DNA of 64,000 nt from JAMLHH01 sp964653095 (GCA_964653095.1 CAZZEH010000016.1:1-64000), one strand, 5' to 3'; shown: positions 9,097-18,452, counted from the stretch's first letter. Notes: generated from the letters alone by a model not told the origin. Translations and numbers: made by a program.

Positions 9097-10404
9097 CTAA
9101 TTCTGAATGCAGCGCACAGAGAATCCATAAGCTCGCTCGATGCCGAACATGCGGGTTTCGCTGTTGTAGAAGTTCAGGTTTCCGGAGTAGATGCCATTCT
9201 CCGTACTGCTCCAATAGTAGCCATAGATACCAACATAGAAGAGCGAGCCGTCGCTGCGGAGACCTGCCAAAGGCAGTTTCAATGGCGAATTAAACGCGCC
9301 CGCTGTGTTGTTTGATGACCAACTTTTGTTTTCATTTTCCCATTCTGTTAATGAGGGTATTCTGTAACCATTAGGACACGGATTGTTGATGCCGTCAACA
9401 CCTTGCCATAAGTTGTCGTTTTGTGGAGAACGCCAATCGTAAGGTGAAGAACTAGATACGATAAAATCGCCGTGACCCGGAGTGTCGCTACTACTTAGAG
9501 TATTAGTTGTATCCGAAGTTCTTAATTGATGCCCATCTGTGCCTCTTCCCCATTGATATAGATCTCCATAGGAAGCTTCATCTGTAGAAGAAGTAGCTAC
9601 TTGTGTAGCACCGAGGTTACGGTCTAACCATGTTTTTCCTGTTGTAGGATTGGTCACCTCATTATATCCAAAACCATTATGAAAAACATCAAAATCAGGA
9701 TGTTTCCATGTAGGTTTTCCATTTTTAAATACAAAGATAAAATCTTCTCCTCCAGGTTCTACACTTACCCAAGCGTTACCGTCCCAATAGAGCATTTCAC
9801 CTACAGCGGTTCCATCGGGTGCATAGCCGTCAACTCCATCTACACCTGAAATACCCTGAGGCCCTTGAGCACCATCTTGACCATCTGCACCTTTTAAGGA
9901 GGATAACCAATCGGCTTCTGTACCATTAAAACCATTGTCAACGGCTATTTCATAAGCAGATTTGCCGTCCATTCCGTCTTGACCTGCTGGTCCCGATGTG
10001 CCACTCGTTTCTGCATAAAGCGCATAAGGAACACTCATAAGTTGACTGACCCCTGTTATCGAGTAATTCGTTCCGCCATTAGGGTCTGTCTCTGTTTTAA
10101 TAAAATAAGGACCATTTGCCCAGTCAATCGTGGAGAAACTTCCGATTAATGGAACTCCGGCCCCAATTTCTACACTCACTAAACCATTGGCATTGGTAGC
10201 AGGATTTGGATCGTAAGTTTCCTGATACACTTCTGTACCATCTGCAGAACCCTGTAAAATGGATATACGCATTCCAATAGTCTGATTGGACACTAATTTG
10301 TCGCCATCTCTAATGACAGCCTGATAGCTCATTTTTCCCGGTGCCTGACCAAATACATTCATAGATAGAAACAAAGCGATGTAAACAAAAAATAGTTTTT
10401 TCAT
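9097..10404 (-). CDS. FISUMP-domain surface protein with longer collagen-like linker, cassette B
   Basis: This 435-residue paralogue of the cassette A protein has the same signal peptide and N-terminal domain (about 20-134). Its linker is much longer (about 136-207): a Gly-x-y region is interrupted by a SAYEIAVDNGFNGTEADWL unit, a motif that recurs in Bacteroidota collagen-like proteins. The FISUMP domain follows with KTWLDRNLGA, YQWGRGTDGHQ, CPNGYRIP, YWSS and VRCIQN. The final 60 residues before VRC differ strongly from A and C. No T9SS sorting domain is visible. It probably binds a surface or environmental ligand; which one is not known. Confidence 0.85.
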   Translation of the reverse strand: MKKLFFVYIALFLSMNVFGQAPGKMSYQAVIRDGDKLVSNQTIGMRISILQGSADGTEVYQETYDPNPATNANGLVSVEIGAGVPLIGSFSTIDWANGPYFIKTETDPNGGTNYSITGVSQLMSVPYALYAETSGTSGPAGQDGMDGKSAYEIAVDNGFNGTEADWLSSLKGADGQDGAQGPQGISGVDGVDGYAPDGTAVGEMLYWDGNAWVSVEPGGEDFIFVFKNGKPTWKHPDFDVFHNGFGYNEVTNPTTGKTWLDRNLGATQVATSSTDEASYGDLYQWGRGTDGHQLRTSDTTNTLSSSDTPGHGDFIVSSSSPYDWRSPQNDNLWQGVDGINNPCPNGYRIPSLTEWENENKSWSSNNTAGAFNSPLKLPLAGLRSDGSLFYVGIYGYYWSSTENGIYSGNLNFYNSETRMFGIERAYGFSVRCIQN

Positions 10405-10408
10405 AATG

Positions 10409-10894
10409 TTATAGTTTTACAATTTTAAAAGATTGGATTTTTTTGCTCTTGTAATCAAATATATTAATAAAATATGTAGCTTTTGCCAAGTCATTCATGT
10501 GTATCATAGTTTCACCGGAATAGATTTGTTCTGTATGCAGTAATCTACCCTGAATATCAAGAAGTTGAAGCGACAGCTTTTCACTGTTATAATCTTTTAT
10601 TTGCAGGATCAAATGATTAGAAGTTGGATTAGGGAAAACCGATAATGAAATATTCAGGAGGCTTTCTTTGATTCCGACCGGTATTATTTCATATCCATGC
10701 TGTACTCCCTGAGTGACTGTTCCGCTATGGTCTGAATGGGCAGTATAGACAATCTGTCCGACAGAATAAGCTGCTGTACCTCCAATTCCGGAAGCGTCAC
10801 CACCGGCTGCATTTAAAGATTGTTGGGAATAGATAGTCTCTGTTACGAACAGTGCGGAGATGAGCAGTATTAGTGATTTTGTTTTATTTTTCAT
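10409..10894 (-). CDS. Small T9SS type A sorting-domain protein, cassette B
   Basis: I place the start at the ATG at 10894 (MKNKTKSLILLISALF), because it gives a clean signal peptide and the same 161-residue length as the cassette A paralogue; the frame is open 41 codons further upstream, but that extension has no signal peptide character. The mature part has the same short segment (YSVGQIVYTAHSD) and a C-terminal sorting domain (FPNPTSNHLILQI to FKIVKL). The stop codon is 4 bp from the FISUMP start, so translation is probably coupled. Confidence 0.87.
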   Translation of the reverse strand: MKNKTKSLILLISALFVTETIYSQQSLNAAGGDASGIGGTAAYSVGQIVYTAHSDHSGTVTQGVQHGYEIIPVGIKESLLNISLSVFPNPTSNHLILQIKDYNSEKLSLQLLDIQGRLLHTEQIYSGETMIHMNDLAKATYFINIFDYKSKKIQSFKIVKL

Positions 10895-11013
10895 CTCATA
10901 TTTGTTTTTAGGGTTAATAATGTATTGGGTGATTATAGATCGCGTAATAATTGTTGGTACACGTATAATTTCTTTCATTGAAAATCCACGAAGTGATCTT
11001 TTAAATTTGATTT

Positions 11014-11283
11014 TCAACTTTTAAAAACACTGCTAACGCCTGATTCACTTGGCAAAAGTGGCACTTTTAGTACTCCTGTTAGCCTTCGGGATTCAATCGA
11101 AAGCAGCCATTCGAATTTACACAAAATTTTTAATAAAAGCCGTTTTTCATCAAATCCTCTCTTGCCTGTTTCAATTTTACTCAAGTTTGCAGAATCAAGT
11201 TTGAGTAATACCGCAAGTTTTTTGTTAGACTTTTTTGAGTGTAGGAAAAATTTATTTTTTGGTTTTGGCGATTGGGAAACCAA
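11014..11283 (-). pseudogene. Decayed XRE-type helix-turn-helix regulator
   Basis: Inside this 89-codon frame the stretch LAVLLKLDSANLSKIETGKR is a clear XRE-family helix-turn-helix (helices 2 and 3 with the SKIE signature). The sequence before it (PKPKNKFFLHSKKSNKK) and after about residue 52 does not look like an intact regulator, which suggests frameshifts on both sides. It lies upstream of cassette B among other broken sequence. It might be a remnant of a mobile element or restriction-modification regulator, but nothing else of such a system is visible. Confidence 0.55.
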
Positions 11284-11393
11284 ATGTGCTTGAATGTGCG
11301 ATATTTTAGAGGTTATTGCCTATAACTCACTAAAAGTACCGCAATACACTGCTTTTAGGCTGTATTACGCTACTTAAAGTTCACTCTTTATAA

Positions 11394-11610
11394 GAATATA
11401 CAGATACTATTTTAAAAGTCACCCAACTCACTTTCCACACACCTGCACCTTCCGAAAAATGTTTTGCTGCCCTTTTTGAAGCTCTTCATAAATCCAACCA
11501 ACTATCCGGAGTTCTTAAACTGACCGACCAAGTTGTCTACTAAAATTTCTTTTGGGTTTACAGACCTATTGGAAGACAACCCTCAAGACAAAGAGACTTT
11601 TAATTCCTAA
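11394..11610 (+). pseudogene. Decayed, frameshifted coding remnant of unknown family
   Basis: On the plus strand 49 codons are open from 11394 to a TAA at 11541-11543 with protein-like composition (readable LTFHTPAPSEKCFAALFEA and LSGVLKLTDQVV) but no ATG start. The next frame continues at once (11542-11610: FTDLLEDNPQDKETFNS, then stop). This looks like a single gene tail broken by a +1 shift. I do not recognise the family. It ends inside the stop region of the convergent BNR/YHS gene. The rest of the interval 11284-11393 shows nothing I can support. Confidence 0.4.
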
Positions 11611-13058
11611 AGATTAAATCTAAAGTCTTCTCTACTGATAGGATATTCTTCGGGATGCTGCACAAACTTATGCTTGCAGTGCTCACTACAAAATCCAACA
11701 ATATCATTTTTGTACAGAGTGGTATCTCCAAGACTTTTTCCTGTCAGGTGCATACCGCAAACAGGGTCAATACCAGAAATCAGTTTCGCTAAAGGCAATT
11801 CTACCGCCTGATTTATTTTTGTTGACTCACGGGCTTCGTTCTGTATCTCTTCACTCTTTACTGCCCGATAAAAGATTTGGTTGTCATCTTTCCACGCTAC
11901 TATAAAATCATTATCGTTCAGAGTCTGTACGACAGGGTGTGATGCTTTGACCTGCGGTTGAGTAATTTCTTTCTCGTAGAAAAGCTCATCTTCAATCTTG
12001 TTGACGATAATCTTTCTGTAAGCTGAGTCACCTACCGTGTATAGACAATCATAAGCTGTAACAGGAGTACCGTTGCCCAATATATCTAATTGTATGAATT
12101 TGCCGTAGCTGTTAATATTTCGCTTGTCGGTCATTTTCCCTTCGGCATCAATTTCCGCATAATAAACACCGCTCATTATTCCGCCTGAAAACCAGGCTAC
12201 ATAGGTTTTGTCTCCCTTAACTTTTACGGATGGTCCGTTATGAGGGCAGCCGCTGACTTCCCAAAAATCATCGCTGAAAGGGTCCGGTTTACTGAAACTT
12301 TCTCCGTTGTCGAAAGAGGTAATCAGCGTAATATCTCTGATATCCCCCGGAATCAGGTCTCTGTAAACAATACTGATATGACCATTACTTCCGCCGCTGA
12401 TAGCCGTACGGCAACACTGGCAGGCTTCATTTTCGACTATTATAGGTTCTGAAAATCCCTGATCCTTTACGGTTTTGGCAAAAAGAACTGGACGACCGCC
12501 GTTGGGAGCGTCGAAATTTGTTCCGAGACAGGCTGCGGCTATCTCTCCGTCTTCCAGTCTTGTGAAACTACTGAAAGAAAAGGATAACTTATCACTTTCA
12601 CCAAAAACGGACTTTGGTGAAGTCCATGATAGTCCCTGATCCGTACTGAGTACAAACCTCACATCGCCTCTGCCAAATCTGCTTCCTTCCATCGGACTAT
12701 AGGTTTCGTATATCGCTACCAGACTACCGTCTCCTTTGAATACAATTTTGGGCATGCCTTCTTCATGTATGGCAGCATTGTCTTCCATAGGTATTTCTGT
12801 ATTTTCTCCGAAAGTATTTTGCTTTTGATTCCACTTTGCAAAGAAAAACCTACTGTGTTCGGAGCTGTCTGTTTCTACCCAGCTCACAGCCGGAATACCT
12901 TTTTCATCAGCAGTCAGAAAAACGCAGGAGGCTTTAGTATCTGAAGCAGACAGCTGTATCGGCAAATCCGTTGGCTGTGCAGAATTTTTGCAGGCTGAGA
13001 ATAAGCCCAATATGATTATCAGAACTGAATATATAAAGGTTTGAGTTTTCATTTTCAT
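11607..13058 (-). CDS. BNR (sialidase-fold) lipoprotein with a C-terminal YHS domain
   Basis: The 483-residue protein has a lipoprotein signal peptide with lipobox FSAC (Cys near residue 22). Most of it looks like a six-bladed BNR/sialidase-type propeller (for example STDQGLSWTSP and TSFDNGESFSKP are Asp-box-like). The last ~55 residues form a YHS domain: DPVCGMHL, then GFCSEHCKHKF and HPEEYP. YHS domains bind copper or other soft metals. An exported propeller fused to a metal-binding YHS tail, 13 bp after a TonB-dependent receptor gene, suggests a role in metal capture or a metalloenzyme. The catalytic sialidase Arg triad was not confirmed, so sialidase activity should not be assumed. Confidence 0.75.
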   Translation of the reverse strand: MKMKTQTFIYSVLIIILGLFSACKNSAQPTDLPIQLSASDTKASCVFLTADEKGIPAVSWVETDSSEHSRFFFAKWNQKQNTFGENTEIPMEDNAAIHEEGMPKIVFKGDGSLVAIYETYSPMEGSRFGRGDVRFVLSTDQGLSWTSPKSVFGESDKLSFSFSSFTRLEDGEIAAACLGTNFDAPNGGRPVLFAKTVKDQGFSEPIIVENEACQCCRTAISGGSNGHISIVYRDLIPGDIRDITLITSFDNGESFSKPDPFSDDFWEVSGCPHNGPSVKVKGDKTYVAWFSGGIMSGVYYAEIDAEGKMTDKRNINSYGKFIQLDILGNGTPVTAYDCLYTVGDSAYRKIIVNKIEDELFYEKEITQPQVKASHPVVQTLNDNDFIVAWKDDNQIFYRAVKSEEIQNEARESTKINQAVELPLAKLISGIDPVCGMHLTGKSLGDTTLYKNDIVGFCSEHCKHKFVQHPEEYPISREDFRFNL

Positions 13059-13071
13059 CTTAGTTTAAACG

Positions 13072-15375
13072 TTAAAATGTGTATTTAAGTTGAATGCCAC
13101 CATAAGCTGTGATGCGCGGTGATGGATTGTAATAAGGTGCCGGCCCGCCGAAGCCATTGGCATTAATGGCATTCATGGAACTGTAGGTCGTATTGGTCAG
13201 GTTATCTACTCCGGCATAAATATTTAGGTCAAAGTGTCTCCCCACTCTTTTCTGATAACCTATTTTGAGGTTGAGTACGTTGTAAGAATCATTAAAATCG
13301 GTATTGGCATCATTGAGTGGCAACCGGTCACTGTAATAATAGGTCAATTGACCGTAAACGCCCGGACGAGTTTCAAATTCTATCCCGGCATCTATTACCC
13401 AAGGTGCTATTCCTGTCAGTTTATTTCCGTCAAAATTATTAATCACCTGATTGTCTGCATTCAAAATCTTATAATCTTCAAACTTGAAACCGGAATAAGT
13501 CAGAGCGAGATAAGGTCTTAATGAAGTGAATGTTTTTTGGTCGGATTCTCTGAGAATTTGGTAGGACAAAGCTAATTCCACACCGCTATGTCTTGTTTTA
13601 CCCGAGTTGTGATAAATTGTAATTCCCTGTCGGATATTTTGACCAATCAATTCTCCTTTCATGTTCATCAAAAACAAGGCTAAGTCATAATTAAATCGAG
13701 ATTGCAGGAAATTACCTTTTGCGTTAATTTCATAATTGATAGCTTTTTCTGCATTGAGAGAAGTGTTAATCGTTCCGTCAATATTTCTGATTTCAGAGCC
13801 GGTAGGAGGTGAAAAGCCTGTACTTACGCTTCCATGAAGAGAAAGATAATCTCCGAATGTATGACTTAATGCTACACGTGGTGAAGCTTGAGGTTTAAAC
13901 TTTCGGGTACCGGTTTTGGAAGGTGTCAAATAATCTTGGGTGAAATATTTAATACCGTTAAGACTTACCCCGAAAGTCAAACCCGTGTTTTTCCCTAAGT
14001 CCGTGGAAGATTGATAAAATACGGAGTAAACAGTATTTTTTGAATCGGTATTACTATTGATATCACCTTCTTCTCCGTGGTTATTGACATATTGTGTTCC
14101 TTTCGAAATGGCGTGATTATATTCTGCTCCAACAACGAATTTTGTCTTGAGAATCCTAAAGTTGGGATTGAAATCGAATTTTGTCCTGCCTCCAAAGCTT
14201 TGATAAAAGTTTCTGATATAAGCATAAGGTAGCGGGTGATTCAAATCATAGGTATAAGTGAAAATCGAGGTGGTGTTGGAGATATAATCGTTGAACCTAT
14301 AATTTTGACCAATACCTATCCTCGTCCAATTCTGTTTCCTGCCGGCTTGTTTATCAAGGTTAGTAGGAGAGGCCTGTTTTGGATTTTCTTTAAACTGTTC
14401 CAAAGTCAATGCACCCGGAATTTGTGCATTTTGTGAGGTTCTGTTGGCTAAAACTGTAAAGGTTTGCTTCTTTGAAGGGAAGAATTGGAAGTTAGCGGTG
14501 ACGAAATTCCTTTTATCATGAGCGTGCTCTCTGTAACCGTTGTATTTCTGCCAACCGTAAGAAACATAGCTGTTCATTTTGTCCGTACTTCTTTTATAGG
14601 ATGTTCCCACTCTTATGAGTCCGTGAGAACCTGCCAAAGTAGAGATTTCTAAACTTTGTTCTTGGTAGGGCGCTCGTTCTAATTTAAAGTTAATAACACC
14701 GCCTGTACCGCCGCCATAAATACTGGATGCAGGGCCTTTCAAAATTTCGGCATGCCCGAGGTCATTGACATCAATTCCTTCTATTCTTGTGGTGCCGTCA
14801 GCTTCGGTCATAGGAATATCGTTGATATAAATTTTGATATTTCTGATGCCGTACTGCGCGCGGACACCATTTCCTCTAATGGAAATTCTGGCTTCGGAAA
14901 GTGTACTCTGATCCATTCTCACACCCGGAACGCTGTTAAATGCATTCTGGAGAGAAACACCACTGCCTTGCCTGAGTTCGTCACCATTCAAAAAAGCGAT
15001 TCCTCCGGCAGTTTCTTGAATTCTTTTATTACTTCCGAAACCTATGACAATAACTTCATTGAGTTGTTTGACATCCGGTGACATCAGGATGTGCATTTCA
15101 TCTTGTAAAGAATGATAGGAAATGAGTTGGGTTTTATAGCCCAAAGAGGTGATTTTTAATATGCCGGTATCTTGTGCCAAATTGATTTCAAAATGACCAT
15201 TTGCCCCGGTGATAGAAGATTCATTTTGATCTATAGCCTCAATAAGTGCATCGCTTACGGGTTCCTGACTTTGAATATCGGTGATATAACCTTTCAAAGT
15301 GTGAAAATCAGCTGCATCGGCGGTATAAAGCTTCAGCAGGAAAGACATTATTATTATTAATTTTAGTAACTTCAT
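13072..15375 (-). CDS. TonB-dependent outer-membrane receptor
   Basis: I place the start at the ATG at 15375 (MKLLKLIIIMSFLLKLYTADA), which gives a proper signal peptide; an upstream in-frame ATG adds 15 residues without one. The order is a carboxypeptidase-like regulatory domain (about 28-105, LKGYITDIQSQEPVSDALI), a plug domain (about 115-230, including IRGNG and EILKGPASSIYGGGTGGVI) and a 22-strand barrel ending in an aromatic residue (LKYTF). It imports a metal complex or similar ligand using TonB energy. Neighbours (a YHS-domain protein downstream, a Cys/His-rich small protein upstream) point to copper or another metal rather than a glycan; no SusD partner is present. Confidence 0.88.
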   Translation of the reverse strand: MKLLKLIIIMSFLLKLYTADAADFHTLKGYITDIQSQEPVSDALIEAIDQNESSITGANGHFEINLAQDTGILKITSLGYKTQLISYHSLQDEMHILMSPDVKQLNEVIVIGFGSNKRIQETAGGIAFLNGDELRQGSGVSLQNAFNSVPGVRMDQSTLSEARISIRGNGVRAQYGIRNIKIYINDIPMTEADGTTRIEGIDVNDLGHAEILKGPASSIYGGGTGGVINFKLERAPYQEQSLEISTLAGSHGLIRVGTSYKRSTDKMNSYVSYGWQKYNGYREHAHDKRNFVTANFQFFPSKKQTFTVLANRTSQNAQIPGALTLEQFKENPKQASPTNLDKQAGRKQNWTRIGIGQNYRFNDYISNTTSIFTYTYDLNHPLPYAYIRNFYQSFGGRTKFDFNPNFRILKTKFVVGAEYNHAISKGTQYVNNHGEEGDINSNTDSKNTVYSVFYQSSTDLGKNTGLTFGVSLNGIKYFTQDYLTPSKTGTRKFKPQASPRVALSHTFGDYLSLHGSVSTGFSPPTGSEIRNIDGTINTSLNAEKAINYEINAKGNFLQSRFNYDLALFLMNMKGELIGQNIRQGITIYHNSGKTRHSGVELALSYQILRESDQKTFTSLRPYLALTYSGFKFEDYKILNADNQVINNFDGNKLTGIAPWVIDAGIEFETRPGVYGQLTYYYSDRLPLNDANTDFNDSYNVLNLKIGYQKRVGRHFDLNIYAGVDNLTNTTYSSMNAINANGFGGPAPYYNPSPRITAYGGIQLKYTF

Positions 15376-15643
15376 GTTGTTTAAATTATGGGTGGATGGC
15401 AAGTTTGATAGGCTCAACATTGCATCTGAGATGATATTTTGCAGGGTGTGATTTTCACCTTGATTATCTTGAAAGCTTGTATTTCAAATCTTCTAATAAC
15501 CTTTGGTGTAATCCACTACATCTCAAGTTGCCGGAGAAATTCAATACTTTGTCATCCGCTTATTATAGAATAATTGACTTTTAATATAAAGTCTTTAATC
15601 CCTTCTTAGAAATAGAAAAGAAGGGCTATGCAAAACGGTATAA
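15376..15643 (-). promoter_or_regulatory. Leader region of the TonB-receptor operon
   Basis: This 268-bp gap separates the small Cys/His protein from the receptor. It is long enough for a promoter or RNA leader. I see no cobalamin or other known riboswitch core and no convincing TAnnTTTG box, so it is recorded only as a probable control region for the downstream operon. Confidence 0.2.
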
Positions 15644-16015
15644 TTAAGCAATCGGTGGACGAAGAATGGAGTCCACAAATGAAGAAGTTGTGGGGAAGGT
15701 ATATTCAGAATATGACGGTTTCTTACTTTCAGCCGGATATTCCTTTTCTTTTTTTAATTCTTGGTTCAAAGTCGGTGCGATATACACCATGATTTCCATT
15801 TGAGAAGCCTGATGCTGTTTTCGGTCTTCATCTTTTTGTAATTCTTTTTCCAAATGACAAACTCCATGGCAATTCATCTGCGGTTTATCTAAATTCTCAC
15901 AAAGATTTTCAGCGATGTAATCCTGATTGACCCAAAAACCTAAATAAATAAAAACCTGACTGGACATATGTATGGTCAGCGACAGTAAAAACAGATATGG
16001 AATTAATTTTTTCAT
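15644..16015 (-). CDS. Small exported Cys/His protein of a metal-receptor locus
   Basis: The 123-residue protein has an N-terminal hydrophobic segment (residues 4-25) serving as signal or anchor. A compact Cys/His motif follows near residue 38: NLCENLDKPQMNCHGVCHLEK, with three Cys and two His within 17 residues. The tail is charged and low-complexity, with a PTTSSFVDSILRPPIA end. From memory, proteins with this NCxGxCHL motif occur beside TonB-dependent receptor genes in Bacteroidota and are thought to be metal-linked; the exact role is unknown. It lies 268 bp upstream of the receptor on the same strand. Confidence 0.6.
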   Translation of the reverse strand: MKKLIPYLFLLSLTIHMSSQVFIYLGFWVNQDYIAENLCENLDKPQMNCHGVCHLEKELQKDEDRKQHQASQMEIMVYIAPTLNQELKKEKEYPAESKKPSYSEYTFPTTSSFVDSILRPPIA

Positions 16016-16434
16016 ACTTTACTGCGATACAAGTTTAGACATTATTTTTCTATAATTTACTTTTCTAACCTATTAGAGAAGTAAAATCAGAAAAAGTTAC
16101 AATTTATTAATCAAAAATTAAGATAAAATGCGTTTGCAGTCTGATTATGTTTTGGCAAAAGCCCTGATAAATTTTTCACTCTTGTTTTCGTCATTGCAAC
16201 ACCCTAAAGCAATCAAAAATATCATAATTGGGTGATAATCTATCGCCTGTGATGGATGTTGCAAAAAAGTGATGAAGGCAAGAAATGCATTGTCATCCAT
16301 TTCCGCTTTCCATAGATAACCCTGACAACAGCATTACATCATAAAGTCATTGAAAGGTTTCGTCGTCTTGCTATTCTCAACCCTTAGAAATAATTTTCCC
16401 AAGCAGAAGCAGGGTATTAATTTGAAATCGGTAT
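16016..16434. other. Intergenic region without recognisable gene
   Basis: These 419 bp lie between the small Cys/His gene and the hemolysin III-like gene. No open frame with protein-like composition, no tRNA and no strong hairpin with a T run is evident. The part next to 16016 should contain the promoter of the metal locus. Confidence 0.4.
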
Positions 16435-17064
16435 TTAGAAACTTTGATGAATAGCAAAAAAGTGAAGCACACTTCCGGTCAGCACAAACAAATGCCAAAC
16501 TGCATGATTATACGGAAGTTTTTTCCACACGTAAAACACCACTCCTGCTGTATATGCAATACCGCCTGACAGGGCAAGAAAAAGGACATGATTTGGTGCC
16601 GCATGAATAAAGTCTTTCATCACGAATACCGCCATCCATCCCAATGCGAGATAACTGAACAGTGAAAAAAAGCCGAATCTGCCGGTAAAAAACAGTTTGA
16701 GTATTACCCCGACAGCGATAATCAGCCACATAATCAGGAGAAATATCAATGCTTTATGGAAAGGCAAAAACTTTGCAATCAGAGGTGTGTACGTGCCGCC
16801 AATCAAAAAATAAATTGAAGCATGATCCCATATTCTCAGCATTTTTTTGACCGAAGTCCGCTCTACAAAATGGTAAGCCGTAGAAGAACTGTACACCATC
16901 AGCAGACCAAAAGCAAACACAATGACCGACCACAGATAAGCTATATTTTCGGCAGCAAACATTTTAGAAAACAGAAGAGGCAAAAACACCAGAAAGATGA
17001 CTATACCTGCCAAATGTGTCAATGCGTTGGCTATTTCATATTTTCGATTTTCTATTGCCATCAA
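16435..17064 (-). CDS. Hemolysin III family membrane protein
   Basis: The 209-residue protein has seven predicted membrane helices, the usual form of the hemolysin III/YqfA group of the PAQR superfamily. The conserved family positions are visible: NALTHLAGI in the first helix, SSTAYHF after the second, DHASIYFLIGGTYTP at the third, and a C-terminal NHAVWHLFVLTGSVLHF with the metal-binding His residues. Relatives are candidate ceramidase-like hydrolases; despite the name, haemolysis is not the likely native role. It is a single-gene unit, 149 bp from the porV end. Confidence 0.88.
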   Translation of the reverse strand: MMAIENRKYEIANALTHLAGIVIFLVFLPLLFSKMFAAENIAYLWSVIVFAFGLLMVYSSSTAYHFVERTSVKKMLRIWDHASIYFLIGGTYTPLIAKFLPFHKALIFLLIMWLIIAVGVILKLFFTGRFGFFSLFSYLALGWMAVFVMKDFIHAAPNHVLFLALSGGIAYTAGVVFYVWKKLPYNHAVWHLFVLTGSVLHFFAIHQSF

Positions 17065-17213
17065 AGTATATATAAAAGGGTGTCAACCATCAAGTTTAAC
17101 CTCCTTATTTCTTAATGAGACAAAGCTACGCATAATACAGTTTAAATTATTTTTGAACAGAACCACATCTGAAAAGTTGGTTTTTTATTAACCTGAAGGA
17201 GAGTTTCTCTTAA

Positions 17214-18452
17214 TTAGTACACCGGTCGTGAGTAAGGTCGTCTCACGTCTTCCAACTCTTCCTCGGTGTATTTTTTCTTACCCAGATTATCGAAGTCAAA
17301 CTGTAATGTAAATCTAAATGTATTGTCCAAAGGATTTCTCTGACTGGAGGTCGGTATCAGATAAGAAAAATCAAGACCGAACACAGAATATTTCACGCTG
17401 ACACCGGCAGTCATATATTTTCTGTTTCCTTTGAGTTTATGTTCATTAAAATATCCTGCTCTTACTCCAAATTGCTGATCATACCAATATTCTACACCTA
17501 TCGAATACATCAGTTCCTGCATCTCCTCTTTGAATCCGCCCGGAGCATCTCCAAAAGAAGCAAACATTCCTCCAATAGATGATTTTTGTTTGTACACATA
17601 ATTCCCGTTATCGTCCAATTCATCCGTTGGAGTAGGCACTAACAGTTTATTGATATCGGCATAAAAACCTATTTCGTTATAATCATTTGGGAATAGTCTG
17701 AAACCTGCTCCAATACCTAAATTTGTAGGAATGAAATCTTTGTTTTGTGCGTCTTCGGTATAAGATATTTTAGAACCTATATTGGAAAGTGCAAGACCTG
17801 CGGAAACAACACCTCTCCTTCCTTTTTTCAGACTGAGTTCCTGCATATAAGTTGTGGTCAAATCCACGCCGACTGCATGTCCTGCTTTTACTTCGGTACT
17901 GCTGACCTCCTGCCCTGCCGCCAGATTGGAATAAATATACCTCACCGCAGCCCCAAGCGAAAAATGCTCCGCAAGCTTTCTGGAATATCCCGCATCCAAG
18001 GCAAGTTCTCTCGGTTTAAAATCCCCATTGATATTTCCGAGATAATCTGTAAATGTGATATTTCCCAAACTAAAAAACCTCAATGAGGTGTGAAACGTCT
18101 GCAACTTATCTATTCTGTAATAAGCCCCTACATTAGCAAGAAAAATATCCGTAATGCCTAAGTTTTTAAGCCAAGGAGTATAAGACATAGTCACTCCCAA
18201 CTGCTTTTCGGAAAATGCCAGTTTGGAAGCATTATAATAGATTGCCGTAGCATCCGGAGAAGTCGCCAGTCCGACATCCCCCATTCCACCCGAACGGGCA
18301 TCAGGAGTGATTCTTAGAAAAGGTACTGCCGTACTTACCGTATTTACCCCTGCCACATCATCTGATGAGTTGTTTTGAGCCTGAGCATTTGCACAGGTCA
18401 ATACCAAAATCCACAGCAATACTCCTTTATTTTTCAAATTCGTCATAATCAA
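17214..18452 (-). CDS. porV: T9SS outer-membrane shuttle protein PorV (LptO)
   Basis: The 412-residue protein has a signal peptide (ending near ANAQAQ) and a FadL-like barrel pattern. The N-terminal VPFLRITPDARSGGMGDVG and DATAIYYNASKLAF stretches are characteristic of PorV, as is its position directly after porU. PorV collects cargo with a T9SS C-terminal domain from the translocon and delivers it to the PorU sortase complex at the outer membrane. The gene starts 59 bp after porU, so the two are probably one operon. An ATG two codons downstream (18446) is an alternative start. Confidence 0.92.
   Translation of the reverse strand: MIMTNLKNKGVLLWILVLTCANAQAQNNSSDDVAGVNTVSTAVPFLRITPDARSGGMGDVGLATSPDATAIYYNASKLAFSEKQLGVTMSYTPWLKNLGITDIFLANVGAYYRIDKLQTFHTSLRFFSLGNITFTDYLGNINGDFKPRELALDAGYSRKLAEHFSLGAAVRYIYSNLAAGQEVSSTEVKAGHAVGVDLTTTYMQELSLKKGRRGVVSAGLALSNIGSKISYTEDAQNKDFIPTNLGIGAGFRLFPNDYNEIGFYADINKLLVPTPTDELDDNGNYVYKQKSSIGGMFASFGDAPGGFKEEMQELMYSIGVEYWYDQQFGVRAGYFNEHKLKGNRKYMTAGVSVKYSVFGLDFSYLIPTSSQRNPLDNTFRFTLQFDFDNLGKKKYTEEELEDVRRPYSRPVY

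Noticed and set aside
7088..10404. Diversity-generating retroelement acting on the FISUMP C-terminal variable region
   Set aside because: The fold and the variable C-terminal end would suit such a target, but no reverse transcriptase, accessory gene or adenine-biased template repeat is visible in the window; the differences include length changes that a retroelement would not make.
11284..11393. Possible integron attC-like hairpin (GCAATACACTGC and GCTGTATTACGC)
   Set aside because: The pairing is imperfect, there is no R-box/L-box pattern and no integrase gene; it is better seen as decayed sequence.
17130..17213. Hairpin AACCAC / GTTGGTT followed by T run on the plus strand
   Set aside because: The stem is short with a bulge, and no plus-strand gene ends here; it points the wrong way for porV.
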